This document shows, piece by piece, positions 20,001-27,774 of a stretch of 64,000 bases of DNA; within the stretch, counting starts at the first letter, position 1, and every line of letters begins with the position of its first letter. The stretch spans positions 186,001 to 250,000 of the forward strand of contig JADJYE010000007.1 in NCBI GenBank assembly GCA_016719945.1. The letters are read 5' to 3'. The DNA comes from Polyangiaceae bacterium (lineage in GTDB: Bacteria > Myxococcota_A > Polyangia > Polyangiales > Polyangiaceae). The notes beneath the pieces were generated by a model. It did no database searches, was not told where the DNA came from, and worked only from the letters and a program-made list of their open reading frames with translations. The position numbers and the translations under genes were made by a program.

Positions 20001-20881
20001 CGTCGGACTTTCCCTCGCACCACCACATCGGGCTGGTCGGCGCACACCACGAGCGGCCGGAGCTCGCCGGGAACGAGCTCGAGCTCCAGCTCGCCTCGCA
20101 TCGGCTGGCGCCTCCAGAGCCAGATCGCCTCATCCTGCTCGGTTGTCCCTTGCTGCTTGAGTCGCTGGTACCGCCCCCACTCGGCCACCACGCGAACGCG
20201 CGTCCCCGGCTCGACGCTGAAGCTGAGACCGACGGCTGACGGAAACATCGTGTCGGCGGCGAGGGTCGCGCCGTCCTCGGCGCCGTCATCAGTCGGGACA
20301 TCGCTGCCCGCCCCGAGCGCATCGGACGACGCACGCGCCACACGGCTCCGGCCGCGCGCTGGCGCCAAGAGCCCGACGAGGTAGCGATCACTGACGCGCG
20401 GCTCGGCGATCTCTTCCTCGGGTCCGCCCGCGGGGCCGAGGAGATCGGCGACGATCTTCCGCTCCAGCTCTGAGCGCAGCTCGGCGGCAGCGAGCGGCGC
20501 GAGCATGGGGAGCACTGGGGCGACGCGCCGAGGGGACGCGTCCTCCGAAGAGCCAGTCCAGATCGCCGGGCTCACCTGTGCCGGGGCTGCACCCTTCGCG
20601 CCCTTCTTCTTGGACGAGCCTCGAGGAGCAGCCTTCGGAGGCGGCGCGAGGTCCGAGGCGACGCTCGCCGAGACACCGTCTGCGAGCGTCCAGATCGCGA
20701 AGCCGTCGGGCAGCTCGGACAGCTCCGCACCGCCCGTCAGCGCTCGAAAATAGTCCGCGCTGACAGAGGACACCTCGGCCCAGTCGAGCTCCACCTCGCC
20801 TAGGCGCACGCGCTCGCCAAGCCGGCCCGCTTCGGCCACATCCGTTAGCGCTCCCCTCAGCTCGACGCGCTCCTTGCTCAT
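17018..20881 (-). CDS. drmA: DrmA, SF2 helicase of DISARM
   Basis: A 1287-residue helicase. I start it at the ATG at 20881, which overlaps the stop of the UvrD-like gene (ATGA). The N-terminal third includes RKIVADLLGPAGGPEEEIAE and RVSDRYLVGLLAP, diagnostic for DrmA. Helicase motifs follow: Walker A LLWFPTGGGKTEAYLG (about residue 584), the DEAD-box-equivalent LIIQDELHLISGP (about 845), TATVRR, ATNMISVGVDVPRLG (about 1055) and QATSRVGR (about 1095). DrmA with DrmB forms the core DISARM complex. No frameshift is visible. The gene is continuous and has the same codon bias as its neighbours. Confidence 0.95.
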   Translation of the reverse strand: MSKERVELRGALTDVAEAGRLGERVRLGEVELDWAEVSSVSADYFRALTGGAELSELPDGFAIWTLADGVSASVASDLAPPPKAAPRGSSKKKGAKGAAPAQVSPAIWTGSSEDASPRRVAPVLPMLAPLAAAELRSELERKIVADLLGPAGGPEEEIAEPRVSDRYLVGLLAPARGRSRVARASSDALGAGSDVPTDDGAEDGATLAADTMFPSAVGLSFSVEPGTRVRVVAEWGRYQRLKQQGTTEQDEAIWLWRRQPMRGELELELVPGELRPLVVCADQPDVVVRGKVRRGKDELLVSLFLVNGQAEPVQLRDEAWLFQPQLEVQTLGGPRIMRRDLLSHADAEPEERASRMAYRGRVELAVGLGAAAEWEVDGSDPARSARAWTTLIPRSEVGIMSARMPPAKEVPAGPHEDPALTGLCLDMKLLADAAQGDLARMLAPLEAAYAAWIDAQRARVADPAARLGPHATAASAALAEHERARGRIQAGIELLARDESAYRAFSFANRAMWLQRIHGAIATRRRRNEAATLEEVDVPRERTWRTFQLAFLLLNLPALTDLAHEDRSDRDEAGADLLWFPTGGGKTEAYLGVAAYALAIRRLQGPIGGRDGEHGVTVLMRYTLRLLTLQQFQRATSLMCACEQIRREALAAGDRRWGVEPFRIGLWVGGRSTPNKTAQSEEALKHEHGAGAPQGNAFGGLGSPVQLKSCPWCGEAIEPTRDMRVESFKKGRGRTLIFCGDRRGECLFSERRSPGEGLPVLVVDEEIYRKLPALLIATVDKFAQMPWKGQVGMLFGQVDKVCERHGFRSPDLDDSDTHPKQGENKAARSRAQGPLRPPDLIIQDELHLISGPLGTLTALYETAVDELCSWTVDGRVVRPKVIASTATVRRAADQVRSLFLRDVKIFPPSGVDASDNYFAVERPVAEEPGRRYLGICAPGRRLKLALIRVYAAAMGAAQALYEQHGAHADPWMTLVGYFGSLRELGGMRRLVDDDVRSRLFRIDARGLAKRKLDPQNVKELTSRLGSTEIPSLLEQLELRFEPRAADGSVRGRRRPIDVLLATNMISVGVDVPRLGLMVCSGQPKTTAEYIQATSRVGRKSPGLVLTVYNWARPRDMSHYERFGHYHGTFYQHVEANSVTPFSPRALDRGLAAVFVSLVRHTALAMSPNDAAQSFKDKDALVRRAVLRIAERAEQVEQDQEVKKTLLERLEALIHAWRQRIRGLEGGATLGYAMQNDATTVGLLEHAGRSEWGTFTCLDSLRDVETPVALVLDDGNLDASRAPQGGAG

Positions 20882-22945
20882 GCTCCGGTGTTCCATTTCG
20901 AGGGGTCGAACCCCGAGAGCAGCTTCGAGGTCGCTTTGGCGGGGATGACGACGAGCAGCGCACGCATGGCGCGGGTCATCGCGACGAACACCGCCCTGCG
21001 AGCCTCACCAAGGGCTTCTTCGTGAGGCTCCGGTGCGCCGATGAACCCCGCGAGCGCCACGATCGGAAACTCGAGTCCCTTCGCGGAGCGGTGAGTCATC
21101 ACCTTCACGCCCGGCGAGGTCAGGTCCAGATCCTTCGGGTCGACCTTCTCCGCAGCGAGGCCAAGCGCGCGCAGGTCGTCGGCGATCTGCAGCGCCGCCT
21201 GGTTCGTGGGCACGAGCGCGGCGCAGGCGCCGAGGCCCTGGCGCAGATCGCGCGCGGCGCCGCGGAAGAAGCGCGCGAGCAGCTTGACCTCGTCGTCTAG
21301 AGTCGTGACCGCGCGTACCGCCGGGAGCGGCCCTTCATGCACATAGCGGGGCGCGGGGCGCTCGTCGTCGAGCGTCGAGCCCTCCGCCCCGGCCGCGAGG
21401 TAGGCGTCGGCTGCCTCGCCGATCTCCCTCGTCGATCGGTGATTGGCTCGCAGGATGGCGGTGCTGCCCTGGAAGGTCAGGTCCTGGTGCACGTCTTTCC
21501 AGCGGAAGGAGCTGCCATAGATCGACTGGTTCGCGTCCGCCGCGAGGAAGATGCCCCCCCGGGACTTGGCGAGCCCGACGAGCGCCGCCAGAGTCGTCGG
21601 CGGGAGGTCTTGGGCTTCGTCGATGATCAGACCGTCATAACGCGGAGCGACCTCGCCGCTCCTCACGCGCGACAGGGCCCGAGCCCGCAGCTGCTCCCAG
21701 GTGACCTTTCTTCTGCGCACGAGCTCCGCGCCATACGCCTCGTACGCGCGCCACACCGCTTGCCGCTGCGTCTTGTTGAGCGGGGTGCGCCGCCCGGGGC
21801 GGGGTGCGGCCTCGTAGGCCTCGAGCGACGCGAGCCCACGGGCCTCGATCACCTTCTGGATCTCCTCGAGGAGGAACGCGGGGCCCAGCTTCTTCAGCGC
21901 CTCTCGCTGGGCCGCCACGAACAGGGTGTTCCCCCGGAGCGCCGCCTTCTCGACCGCCGCTGTCAGCGCCGCCTCCGTGTCCTTGTCGCTCGGGGTCGTG
22001 AACTCGCCCGGGGCGAGCTCGCGGATCGTCGCGTCCGCCGTCCGAACCTCGACGAGGCTCGCGTCCGCCCCGAGCAGGTGCTTCAGCAGCTGCTCGGACA
22101 CGCGCGTGAGCGCGCGGGTGTACGTCGTGAACAAGATCTTCGGCGACGCGACGCCCTTGCCGCGGAGCGCCTCGAGCATCGCCCGGGTCCTGTGCAGCGC
22201 GACCGTGCTCTTGCCCGTGCCCGGGCCCCCTTTCAGCAGCGTCGGGTGCCGGCTCTTCGCGCCCCACGCCACGAGCTTCTCCTGCTCTGGGTTGAGGCGA
22301 AGGAGAAAGCCCAGCAGATCCCCATCCTTGAAGCGGAGGAGATCGTTCGCGTCGTTCACGATCAAGTCCGGCTGACGCTCGAGCTCCGCAGCGGGTCGCC
22401 CCAGCGCGACGTCCATCACCTTGAGCAGCACGTCCTGCGGCACCGGCGCCTCGATCAGCTGCTCCTCGGTCGCGACGGTGAGCAGCACCGCGCGAAACGG
22501 CTTCGGCACACCGAGCGACTCGAGCAGCACGTCGTCGATCGCACGCGGCAGCGGCTTGCCTTGCGTCGCCGCCGGCTGCAACCACGCCTCCCAGCTGCGC
22601 GCCGGACCTCCGGCTCCTGTCGCGGGGCTGGCCTCTTCGGCCTCGGGCCCGCCGAGGAAATCCGGCTCCACCTCGTCGTCGTAGGTCTTCTCGTCGCGCT
22701 TCTTGACCGACAGCAGGCTGATCCAAGGCTCGTCGAACGTGTAGAAGACGCGCAGATCCTCCGGCCCTCAGCCGGTGCAGCTTCCCGCCGAGGTGCTTCA
22801 GCTGCTTCTTCACCTTCGCGTCCGGCCGCGGATCCTGCGTGAGCAGATCGAGCTTCTTCGTCACCTGCGCGACGTCGAGCTTGTCGAGCGCGTTCAGCTC
22901 GTGGAGGAACGACGGCTTGAGGGTGACCTGCCAGGTCGTGGACAC
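20878..22945 (-). pseudogene. UvrD-type helicase with RelE-like N-terminus, single-base frameshift
   Basis: A helicase gene leading drmA in the operon, broken by one extra base near 22759-22762. The first 62 codons from the GTG at 22945 encode a ParE/RelE-like module (LKPSFLHELNALDKLDVAQV, then KHLGGKLHRLRAG). Reading then has to shift by one to continue as DLRVFYTFDEPWISLLSVKK. The rest is SF1: Walker A LLKGGPGTGKSTVAL, Walker B LIIDEAQDLPP, IFLAADANQSIYGSSFRW, MTHRSAKGLEFPIVAL and VFVAMTRAMRALLVV. With the shift repaired the protein is 688 residues. Unrepaired, the C-terminal part can start at the GTG at 22671 (597 residues), which still has all helicase motifs. Confidence 0.85.
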
Positions 22946-23328
22946 GCGGCGGAGGATACGGGGTCGGGAGGGTGGTGGGTACCGGGGCAACGGCACCTGA
23001 GGCCTCCAGGCCTCACATTTGACGAGCGGATGAAATTCGCATCTCGTGCTTTCACGATGGACCTCCGCTGCGCGCGCTCCCGCTCCTTCATTGGGCGCAG
23101 GACCTCGTGACTGCCGGTGGCGCTGGCCTCGCCGGCGACGGCGTCCGTCATGCAGTGCACAAGTGAATCTGTTCGAACACAGGAGCTCTCGCCACCGGGG
23201 AAGGTGAGTTTCGCCAGTTGGTCTGCTGACACGCTCACTGTCGTGAGCGTGCTCGAGCTGTAAACGTCAAGGCTTCAGCTGCGTCGAGTGGACTCGGGCG
23301 GCTCCAGCCGAAGGGGAGGTCTTTTGTC
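22946..23328. other. 383-base divergent intergenic region
   Basis: This separates the minus-strand uvrD-drmABC operon from the plus-strand lipoprotein genes. It probably carries the promoters of both. I see no credible ORF in it. It contains a perfect short palindrome at 23230-23251 and the sequence AGGCCTCCAGGCCT near 23001, itself an inverted repeat. Confidence 0.5.
23230..23251. promoter_or_regulatory. Perfect 9-bp inverted repeat, candidate operator
   Basis: CACGCTCAC TGTC GTGAGCGTG has two 9-base arms with full complementarity and a 4-base centre, about 80 bases before the lipoprotein start. There is no T-tract, so an operator is more likely than a terminator. Confidence 0.45.
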
Positions 23329-23856
23329 ATGAGATGCATGAATGTCCGAGGGCTCGCGGCGATAGCGGCGGGACTCGCCGTCGCCGGGTGCAACCAGCCC
23401 TACGTCCATCTGGCGTTGATACCGTCCCAGCCAACCAAGGCTGGTCTCGGGAAGGTCGTCGCTGTCGACGCCCACAGCGATGAAGCTGCACGTGTTCGGC
23501 TGAGCGTGCGCGGGGGCTCGCTCGCGACCCTGAGCGGAGCCCCGACGAAGTCGGCGATCTGTCACCCGCTGCTCGATGGCGAGATGGATGGGCTTTACGT
23601 GGCCCAACCCGACAACTTCGAGGCATTGGTCACCGCGGAGCTGGTCGCCGCCGACGGCGAATGTGCGGAGGCCACGCCCGCCGGGCCAGCGGCTGTCATC
23701 GTCGTGAGCGCGGAGACTCCCACACCGGCTCAAGGAGGAGGGGGCACGGAAGCCGGTGGCGGCGGCGCTGGTGGCGGCGGCAGTGACGGTGGAAGCGGTG
23801 GAAGCGGTGGAAGCGGCGGCTCCGGCGGCGACGGTGGGCAGGGAGGTGGAGCGTGA
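23329..23856 (+). CDS. Lipoprotein with Gly/Ser-rich tail
   Basis: A 175-residue predicted lipoprotein. The signal MNVRGLAAIAAGLAVAGCN (from the second Met, at 23338) has the lipobox AVAGC. The middle (about residues 25-130) is a small beta-rich domain: YVHLALIPSQPTKAGLGKVV, RVRLSVRGGSLATLSGAPTK. The last 45 residues are a Gly/Ser run with SGGSGGSGG repeats. The gene ends in a GTGA overlap with a signal-peptide-like reading that probably belongs to the next gene, so the two form an operon. It lies inside the split DISARM island, but nothing in the protein itself suggests a defence role. Confidence 0.7.
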   Translation: MRCMNVRGLAAIAAGLAVAGCNQPYVHLALIPSQPTKAGLGKVVAVDAHSDEAARVRLSVRGGSLATLSGAPTKSAICHPLLDGEMDGLYVAQPDNFEALVTAELVAADGECAEATPAGPAAVIVVSAETPTPAQGGGGTEAGGGGAGGGGSDGGSGGSGGSGGSGGDGGQGGGA

Positions 23857-23923
23857 ACGAGCTGGCGCGACTCGGACTCACTGCTGCGGCGCTCGGTCTC
23901 GTGGTCACCTGTAGCTTGGCCTG

Positions 23924-25309
23924 GTGAACACTGAAGTGCTTCACGCTCAGGCAGCGAGCGCCACCGCATCTGGATCGGCCTCGGCCAGCGCGGCTGCGGC
24001 GTCCGCGAGTGCCGCTGCTCCTTCGGCCCCGCCGACGAGCGCAGCCGCGTCCGCGTCCGCGCGGCTGAGTCCCGTCCTTACCCGCGTCGCGAACGCGAAG
24101 GCAGAGCTGAAGAAGCTCGGCTCGACGAAGACCACAGAGGGGGACGCTGACACGAAGCCGTCCGTGCCGAGTCGGTTCGTCCGCTATGGCGTGTCCGTAG
24201 GAGTGGCCGCGACGCTATACACCCCAGGCTTTGGTGGGAACACGCTGACCAGCGTGGCGGGTGGGGCCATGCCCTACGTGGGGTTGTTTCCTGGTTATTG
24301 GTTCGGCTCGTCCGGCAAGAACGCTTATTGCTCGGTCCAGTGGTCAGCACCCGGGGACGACGCGCTCCGCGCCGGCAAGGCGAACGAGAAGAACGAGACC
24401 CCGTCCGACCAGGCGAACGGCGCGGGACAGAAGGATCCCGAGCAGGTCGTCCAGGAGACCGACGAGGCTGTAGCGAAGGCCAAAGAGAGCATCGCAGCGG
24501 CTGACGAGGCCGAACAGAAAGCGAAGAATGGCGGCGCGGACGCGCCCAAGAAGGCAGACGACGCGCCCGAGAAGGCAGACGACCCGGTGAAGAAGGCAGA
24601 CGACGCGGTGAAGAAGGCAGACGAGAAGCAGAAGGAGCTCGAAGAGCTCCTTCGGAGCGAGCGATTGTTGCGTTCCCAGCGCAGCGACAGGAGGTACCTG
24701 AAGGGGAGCGCCCATCGTGCCAGAGAGGTTCGCGATGAGGCGCAGGAGAAGCTCAAGGAGGCGCTCAAGCCGACCGTCGCGGAGAAGGTCTCGATACCCG
24801 CGATGGTCGGAGTGGCCGAGCGGACGCTGCGAGCGAAGGGGATCACGAGCTCGGCAGCGGCGGACGCCATGGAGCTCTGCAGCGCGGACGTCGAGAAGGA
24901 CGTGCTCCTGAATGGCGTGGATGGCAGACGGAGGAAAACGATCGGGCTGCTCGCGTGCACGGTCGCGCTGATAGAGCTCGACCTGCTCGAGCTAGACAAG
25001 AGAGAGGACGGGTTCCGCGGCGAAGAGACCAACTGCATCGACCGGAAGTGGGGCTTCTACTTTGGGTACCCGGGGATGTTCGACGCGACCACCGAGGTCG
25101 ACTCACGGACAGCCGTGAATCGGGTCCGGCGTGAAGTGACGCCGCTGCTCAGTCATGGGCTCGTGTTCTCGCCGAACGCACTCGTCGGGCTCACGGCCGG
25201 CGTGTGGGTCGGGACGACCGATATCGCCCCGGACCACGACGTGGCCGTCTGGGGCTTCAACACGGGGCTGGCGATCACGGGCGACGTCTTCAACGCCCTC
25301 GCTGACTGA
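23924..25309 (+). CDS. Secreted or surface protein with KADD coiled-coil repeats; likely frameshifted start at 23853
   Basis: A 461-residue reading from the GTG at 23924. Its true start is probably the GTG at 23853, which overlaps the preceding stop and encodes a good signal peptide (NELARLGLTAAALGLVVTC). That frame stops at 23925-23927 unless one base is added near CTGGTGAAC, giving one 485-residue protein. Residues 1-45 are an Ala/Ser low-complexity stretch. A charged coiled coil with repeated KKADDAVKKADE units covers about 160-260. The flanks look like outer-membrane or surface beta structure (RYGVSVGVAATLYTPGFGG; LVGLTAGVWVGTTDIAPDHD). The function is not known. Confidence 0.6.
   Translation: MNTEVLHAQAASATASGSASASAAAASASAAAPSAPPTSAAASASARLSPVLTRVANAKAELKKLGSTKTTEGDADTKPSVPSRFVRYGVSVGVAATLYTPGFGGNTLTSVAGGAMPYVGLFPGYWFGSSGKNAYCSVQWSAPGDDALRAGKANEKNETPSDQANGAGQKDPEQVVQETDEAVAKAKESIAAADEAEQKAKNGGADAPKKADDAPEKADDPVKKADDAVKKADEKQKELEELLRSERLLRSQRSDRRYLKGSAHRAREVRDEAQEKLKEALKPTVAEKVSIPAMVGVAERTLRAKGITSSAAADAMELCSADVEKDVLLNGVDGRRRKTIGLLACTVALIELDLLELDKREDGFRGEETNCIDRKWGFYFGYPGMFDATTEVDSRTAVNRVRREVTPLLSHGLVFSPNALVGLTAGVWVGTTDIAPDHDVAVWGFNTGLAITGDVFNALAD
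24541..24627 (+). repeat. In-frame KADD-type tandem repeats
   Basis: Imperfect tandem units of about 18-30 bases encode APKKADDAPEKADDPVKKADD and similar. The units are nearly identical at the DNA level (AAGGCAGACGACGC), so copy number could change by recombination or slippage. Confidence 0.55.
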
Positions 25310-25662
25310 GCGCGTTCCCGCTGGAATGCGACTGGGGAGCGATCGAGACGGTCCTCGCCTCGCCCCCCCAGTCGTGTACCTTCGGCCACACTCGCGACGG
25401 AGACCGGTATGAGCGACCCGCGCGCCGAAGTCGACGACCTCGTCCTGACAACGTTCCCCTCCGCGGTGGCGTCCTCAGGGGAGCGAGCGGTCGCGGCGGG
25501 CCGCAGAGCGACGCCGCAACACGCTTGGGCCGCGCACTCGTCGGCGCGAACGCGCGTAGACCCGAACCGTGGCGTTCTCGAGCCCGCTGCGTTCGGCGAA
25601 GCGCCGATCTCCGAGACCCTATCCTGCGCCTGGCGCCACCCACAACCGCCGAGAGACCGGAC
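25310..25662. other. 353-base region before the DUF262 operon
   Basis: No supported gene. An 85-residue plus-strand reading (25409-25666) has a GGAGA before its ATG but no recognisable features, and it overlaps the start of the next gene. The stretch probably holds the promoter and leader of the propeller-DUF262 operon. Confidence 0.35.
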
Positions 25663-27774
25663 ATGAAGAAGCTGCCTGCCCCGATCGTCCGCATGAAGTT
25701 GGCCCACGCGGGGCCATCCACGTGGGTGCTCTTCACCGCGGGCGAGCGCTCGATCCTGGTGCCCGGTCAGTCAGGCGATCTTCCCTTCGTCGAGGTCCCC
25801 ATGTCGCCCGGGCGCCCCCGGCCGTTGCCCGTCGGCGGCGTCCCGATCGGCTTCGTCACCAACGACGCGGGCGTCTGGCTGCTCATCCTCGCGAGCGAGC
25901 ACGCGTGCGAGGTCATCGCCTGGCCGCCTGACGAGCGGCGGTGGACGATCCCGCTGAGCGTCCCGAGGAGCGCCGCTTGGAACGAGCCGATGTTCGCGGT
26001 CGCGGCGGACACGGTCGTGAGCGCGCGTGACGCCGGGAGCCAGGTCGAGCCCCTGTGCGCCACCATCCCCTCTGGCCCCCCGGACGGGTGGCCGACCGAG
26101 CTAGGTCTGAGGCCCGCCGCGGACGCCCTCGAGGGCAGCGGCGCACCCGTTTGGATCGGAGTCGCCGCATCGGGCGCGCGGATCCTCGCGGTCGGTGCAG
26201 GCACGCGTGCCTTGTCGGTCGAGCGCCCGAGCGGCCGCGCGCAAGCGGTGGACTTCAAGGCGGACGGGCACCCCCTCACCGGCGCTCTGAGCCCGAGCGG
26301 CCGCTGGGGGATCGTGTTCGCGCAGAAGATGCTCGTGCTCGACCTGACCGAGCGCGCTGGTCAGGCGACGCAGCGGGTGAGCACGGTCGACCTGGACGCC
26401 CCCTCGGGCGGGTTCCTCGAGGACGGCCGGCACGCGCTGGTCGCGTCGGCGGCCGGGCTGTCGGTGATGGAGCTCGGAGAGGAGGTCGGTCCGCCCACGC
26501 TGATCGTCCGCTGGGGCAAGAGCACATCGGCGAGCCGGAGCCTGCGCGTGTCGCCTTCGGGTCGGCTCGCCGTGCTGGTCGGGGACGACGCGCTCGAGGT
26601 GTTCGCGACCAGCCAGCTGTGGCCCCCGCCGCACCTGCGCTCGCTCCCCCATGAAGCGCCGGACCCCGCGTGGTATCCAGGAGCCGATATGTCCGAGACG
26701 CCTGAGAACGAGCTGGAAGGCCTCGATGGCGGCGGCGCCGCGGGTGCGGTGAGCTACCCGATCGACGCCGTCCACGTGCGCGACGAGAAGAGGACCGTCT
26801 TCGAGGTCGTGCGCCGGATCAACCAGGGCCAATACGTGATGGACCCCGACTTCCAGCGCGACTTCGTCTGGAGTCTGGAGCAGCAGAGCCGGCTCATCGA
26901 GTCGGTGTTGATGCGCATCCCGCTACCGGTCCTGTACCTCGCGGAGAACGCGGACGGAAAGCTGGTGGTGGTCGACGGCCTGCAGCGGCTCACCACGTTC
27001 AAGCGCTTCCTGGCGGGCGAGTTCAAGCTGGCACTGCCTCACGCTCCCGACCTGCACGATCGGGACTTCGACGGTCTGCCCGCCCAGCTCAAGAACCGCA
27101 TCGAAGATGCCCAGCTGGTCCTGTACGTCATCGACTTCAAGGTCCCCGAGCAGGCGCGCCTCGACATCTTCGAGCGAGTGAACAGCGGCGTGCCGCTGTC
27201 ACGCCAACAGATGCGCAACTGCCTCTATGTCGGACAGGGCACGCGCTGGCTGAGGGAGGCGGCCGACTCGCCGCTCTTCCGTGAGGTCACCGGCGACAGC
27301 CTGGACTCGAAGTCGATGCGGGACCGCGAGGTGGTGAACCGCTTCTGCTCTTTCTTGCTGCTCGGCCCGGACGCGCACACCGGGCTGATGGACGACTTCC
27401 TCGCCAAGGGCATCAAGCGCATGAACGCGCTCCCAACTCAGGATCTGGAGGGTCTTCGAGCGCGCTTCGACCGCTCGCTACGCAACAACCGGGACCTGTT
27501 CGGCAAGCACGCCTTCCGAAAGCACGGGCCCTCCGGCGCGGGGCGAAACCCGTTCAACGTCGCCCTGTTCGATCCCTTCTCGGTGCTGCTGGCCGACAGG
27601 GACGAGGCGCTCGTCCAGGCCCACGCGGACCGCGTGAGGACCGGCTTCTACCGGTTGATGGACGACAAGTCGTTCCTGTCCGCGATCAGCACCGCGACGA
27701 ACAGCCCCGATCGCGTGAGGACGAGGTTCGACGGCGTGCGCGCCATGCTCAGCGAGGCCCTCGATGCTGACTGA
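25663..27774 (+). CDS. Beta-propeller-like domain fused to a DUF262 (GmrS/ParB-like) domain
   Basis: A 703-residue protein with two parts. Residues 1-340 form a repeat region resembling a beta-propeller (ILVPGQSGDLPFVEVPMSPG, GARILAVGAGTRALSVE, SPSGRLAVLVGDDALEVF). Residues about 360-700 are DUF262: DPDFQRDFVWSLEQQSRLIE, then VVVDGLQRLTTFKRF with the DGxQRxTT motif, and FERVNSGVPLSRQQMRNCLY. DUF262 is the nuclease/NTPase half of GmrSD type IV restriction enzymes and occurs in many defence systems. A second start with a strong AGGAG site lies in frame at 26689, so a separate 361-residue DUF262 protein may also be made. The next gene overlaps by 11 bases. Confidence 0.82.
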   Translation: MKKLPAPIVRMKLAHAGPSTWVLFTAGERSILVPGQSGDLPFVEVPMSPGRPRPLPVGGVPIGFVTNDAGVWLLILASEHACEVIAWPPDERRWTIPLSVPRSAAWNEPMFAVAADTVVSARDAGSQVEPLCATIPSGPPDGWPTELGLRPAADALEGSGAPVWIGVAASGARILAVGAGTRALSVERPSGRAQAVDFKADGHPLTGALSPSGRWGIVFAQKMLVLDLTERAGQATQRVSTVDLDAPSGGFLEDGRHALVASAAGLSVMELGEEVGPPTLIVRWGKSTSASRSLRVSPSGRLAVLVGDDALEVFATSQLWPPPHLRSLPHEAPDPAWYPGADMSETPENELEGLDGGGAAGAVSYPIDAVHVRDEKRTVFEVVRRINQGQYVMDPDFQRDFVWSLEQQSRLIESVLMRIPLPVLYLAENADGKLVVVDGLQRLTTFKRFLAGEFKLALPHAPDLHDRDFDGLPAQLKNRIEDAQLVLYVIDFKVPEQARLDIFERVNSGVPLSRQQMRNCLYVGQGTRWLREAADSPLFREVTGDSLDSKSMRDREVVNRFCSFLLLGPDAHTGLMDDFLAKGIKRMNALPTQDLEGLRARFDRSLRNNRDLFGKHAFRKHGPSGAGRNPFNVALFDPFSVLLADRDEALVQAHADRVRTGFYRLMDDKSFLSAISTATNSPDRVRTRFDGVRAMLSEALDAD
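26682..26691 (+). promoter_or_regulatory. Internal Shine-Dalgarno and ATG for a shorter DUF262 product
   Basis: GGAG, with the preceding A, lies 6-7 bases before the in-frame ATG at 26689, better than the site before the full-length start. It falls exactly at the linker between the propeller and DUF262 parts. Confidence 0.45.

Noticed and set aside
25409..25666. 85-codon ORF before the DUF262 gene
   Set aside because: No recognisable features and overlap with a better-supported gene; not enough to call it.
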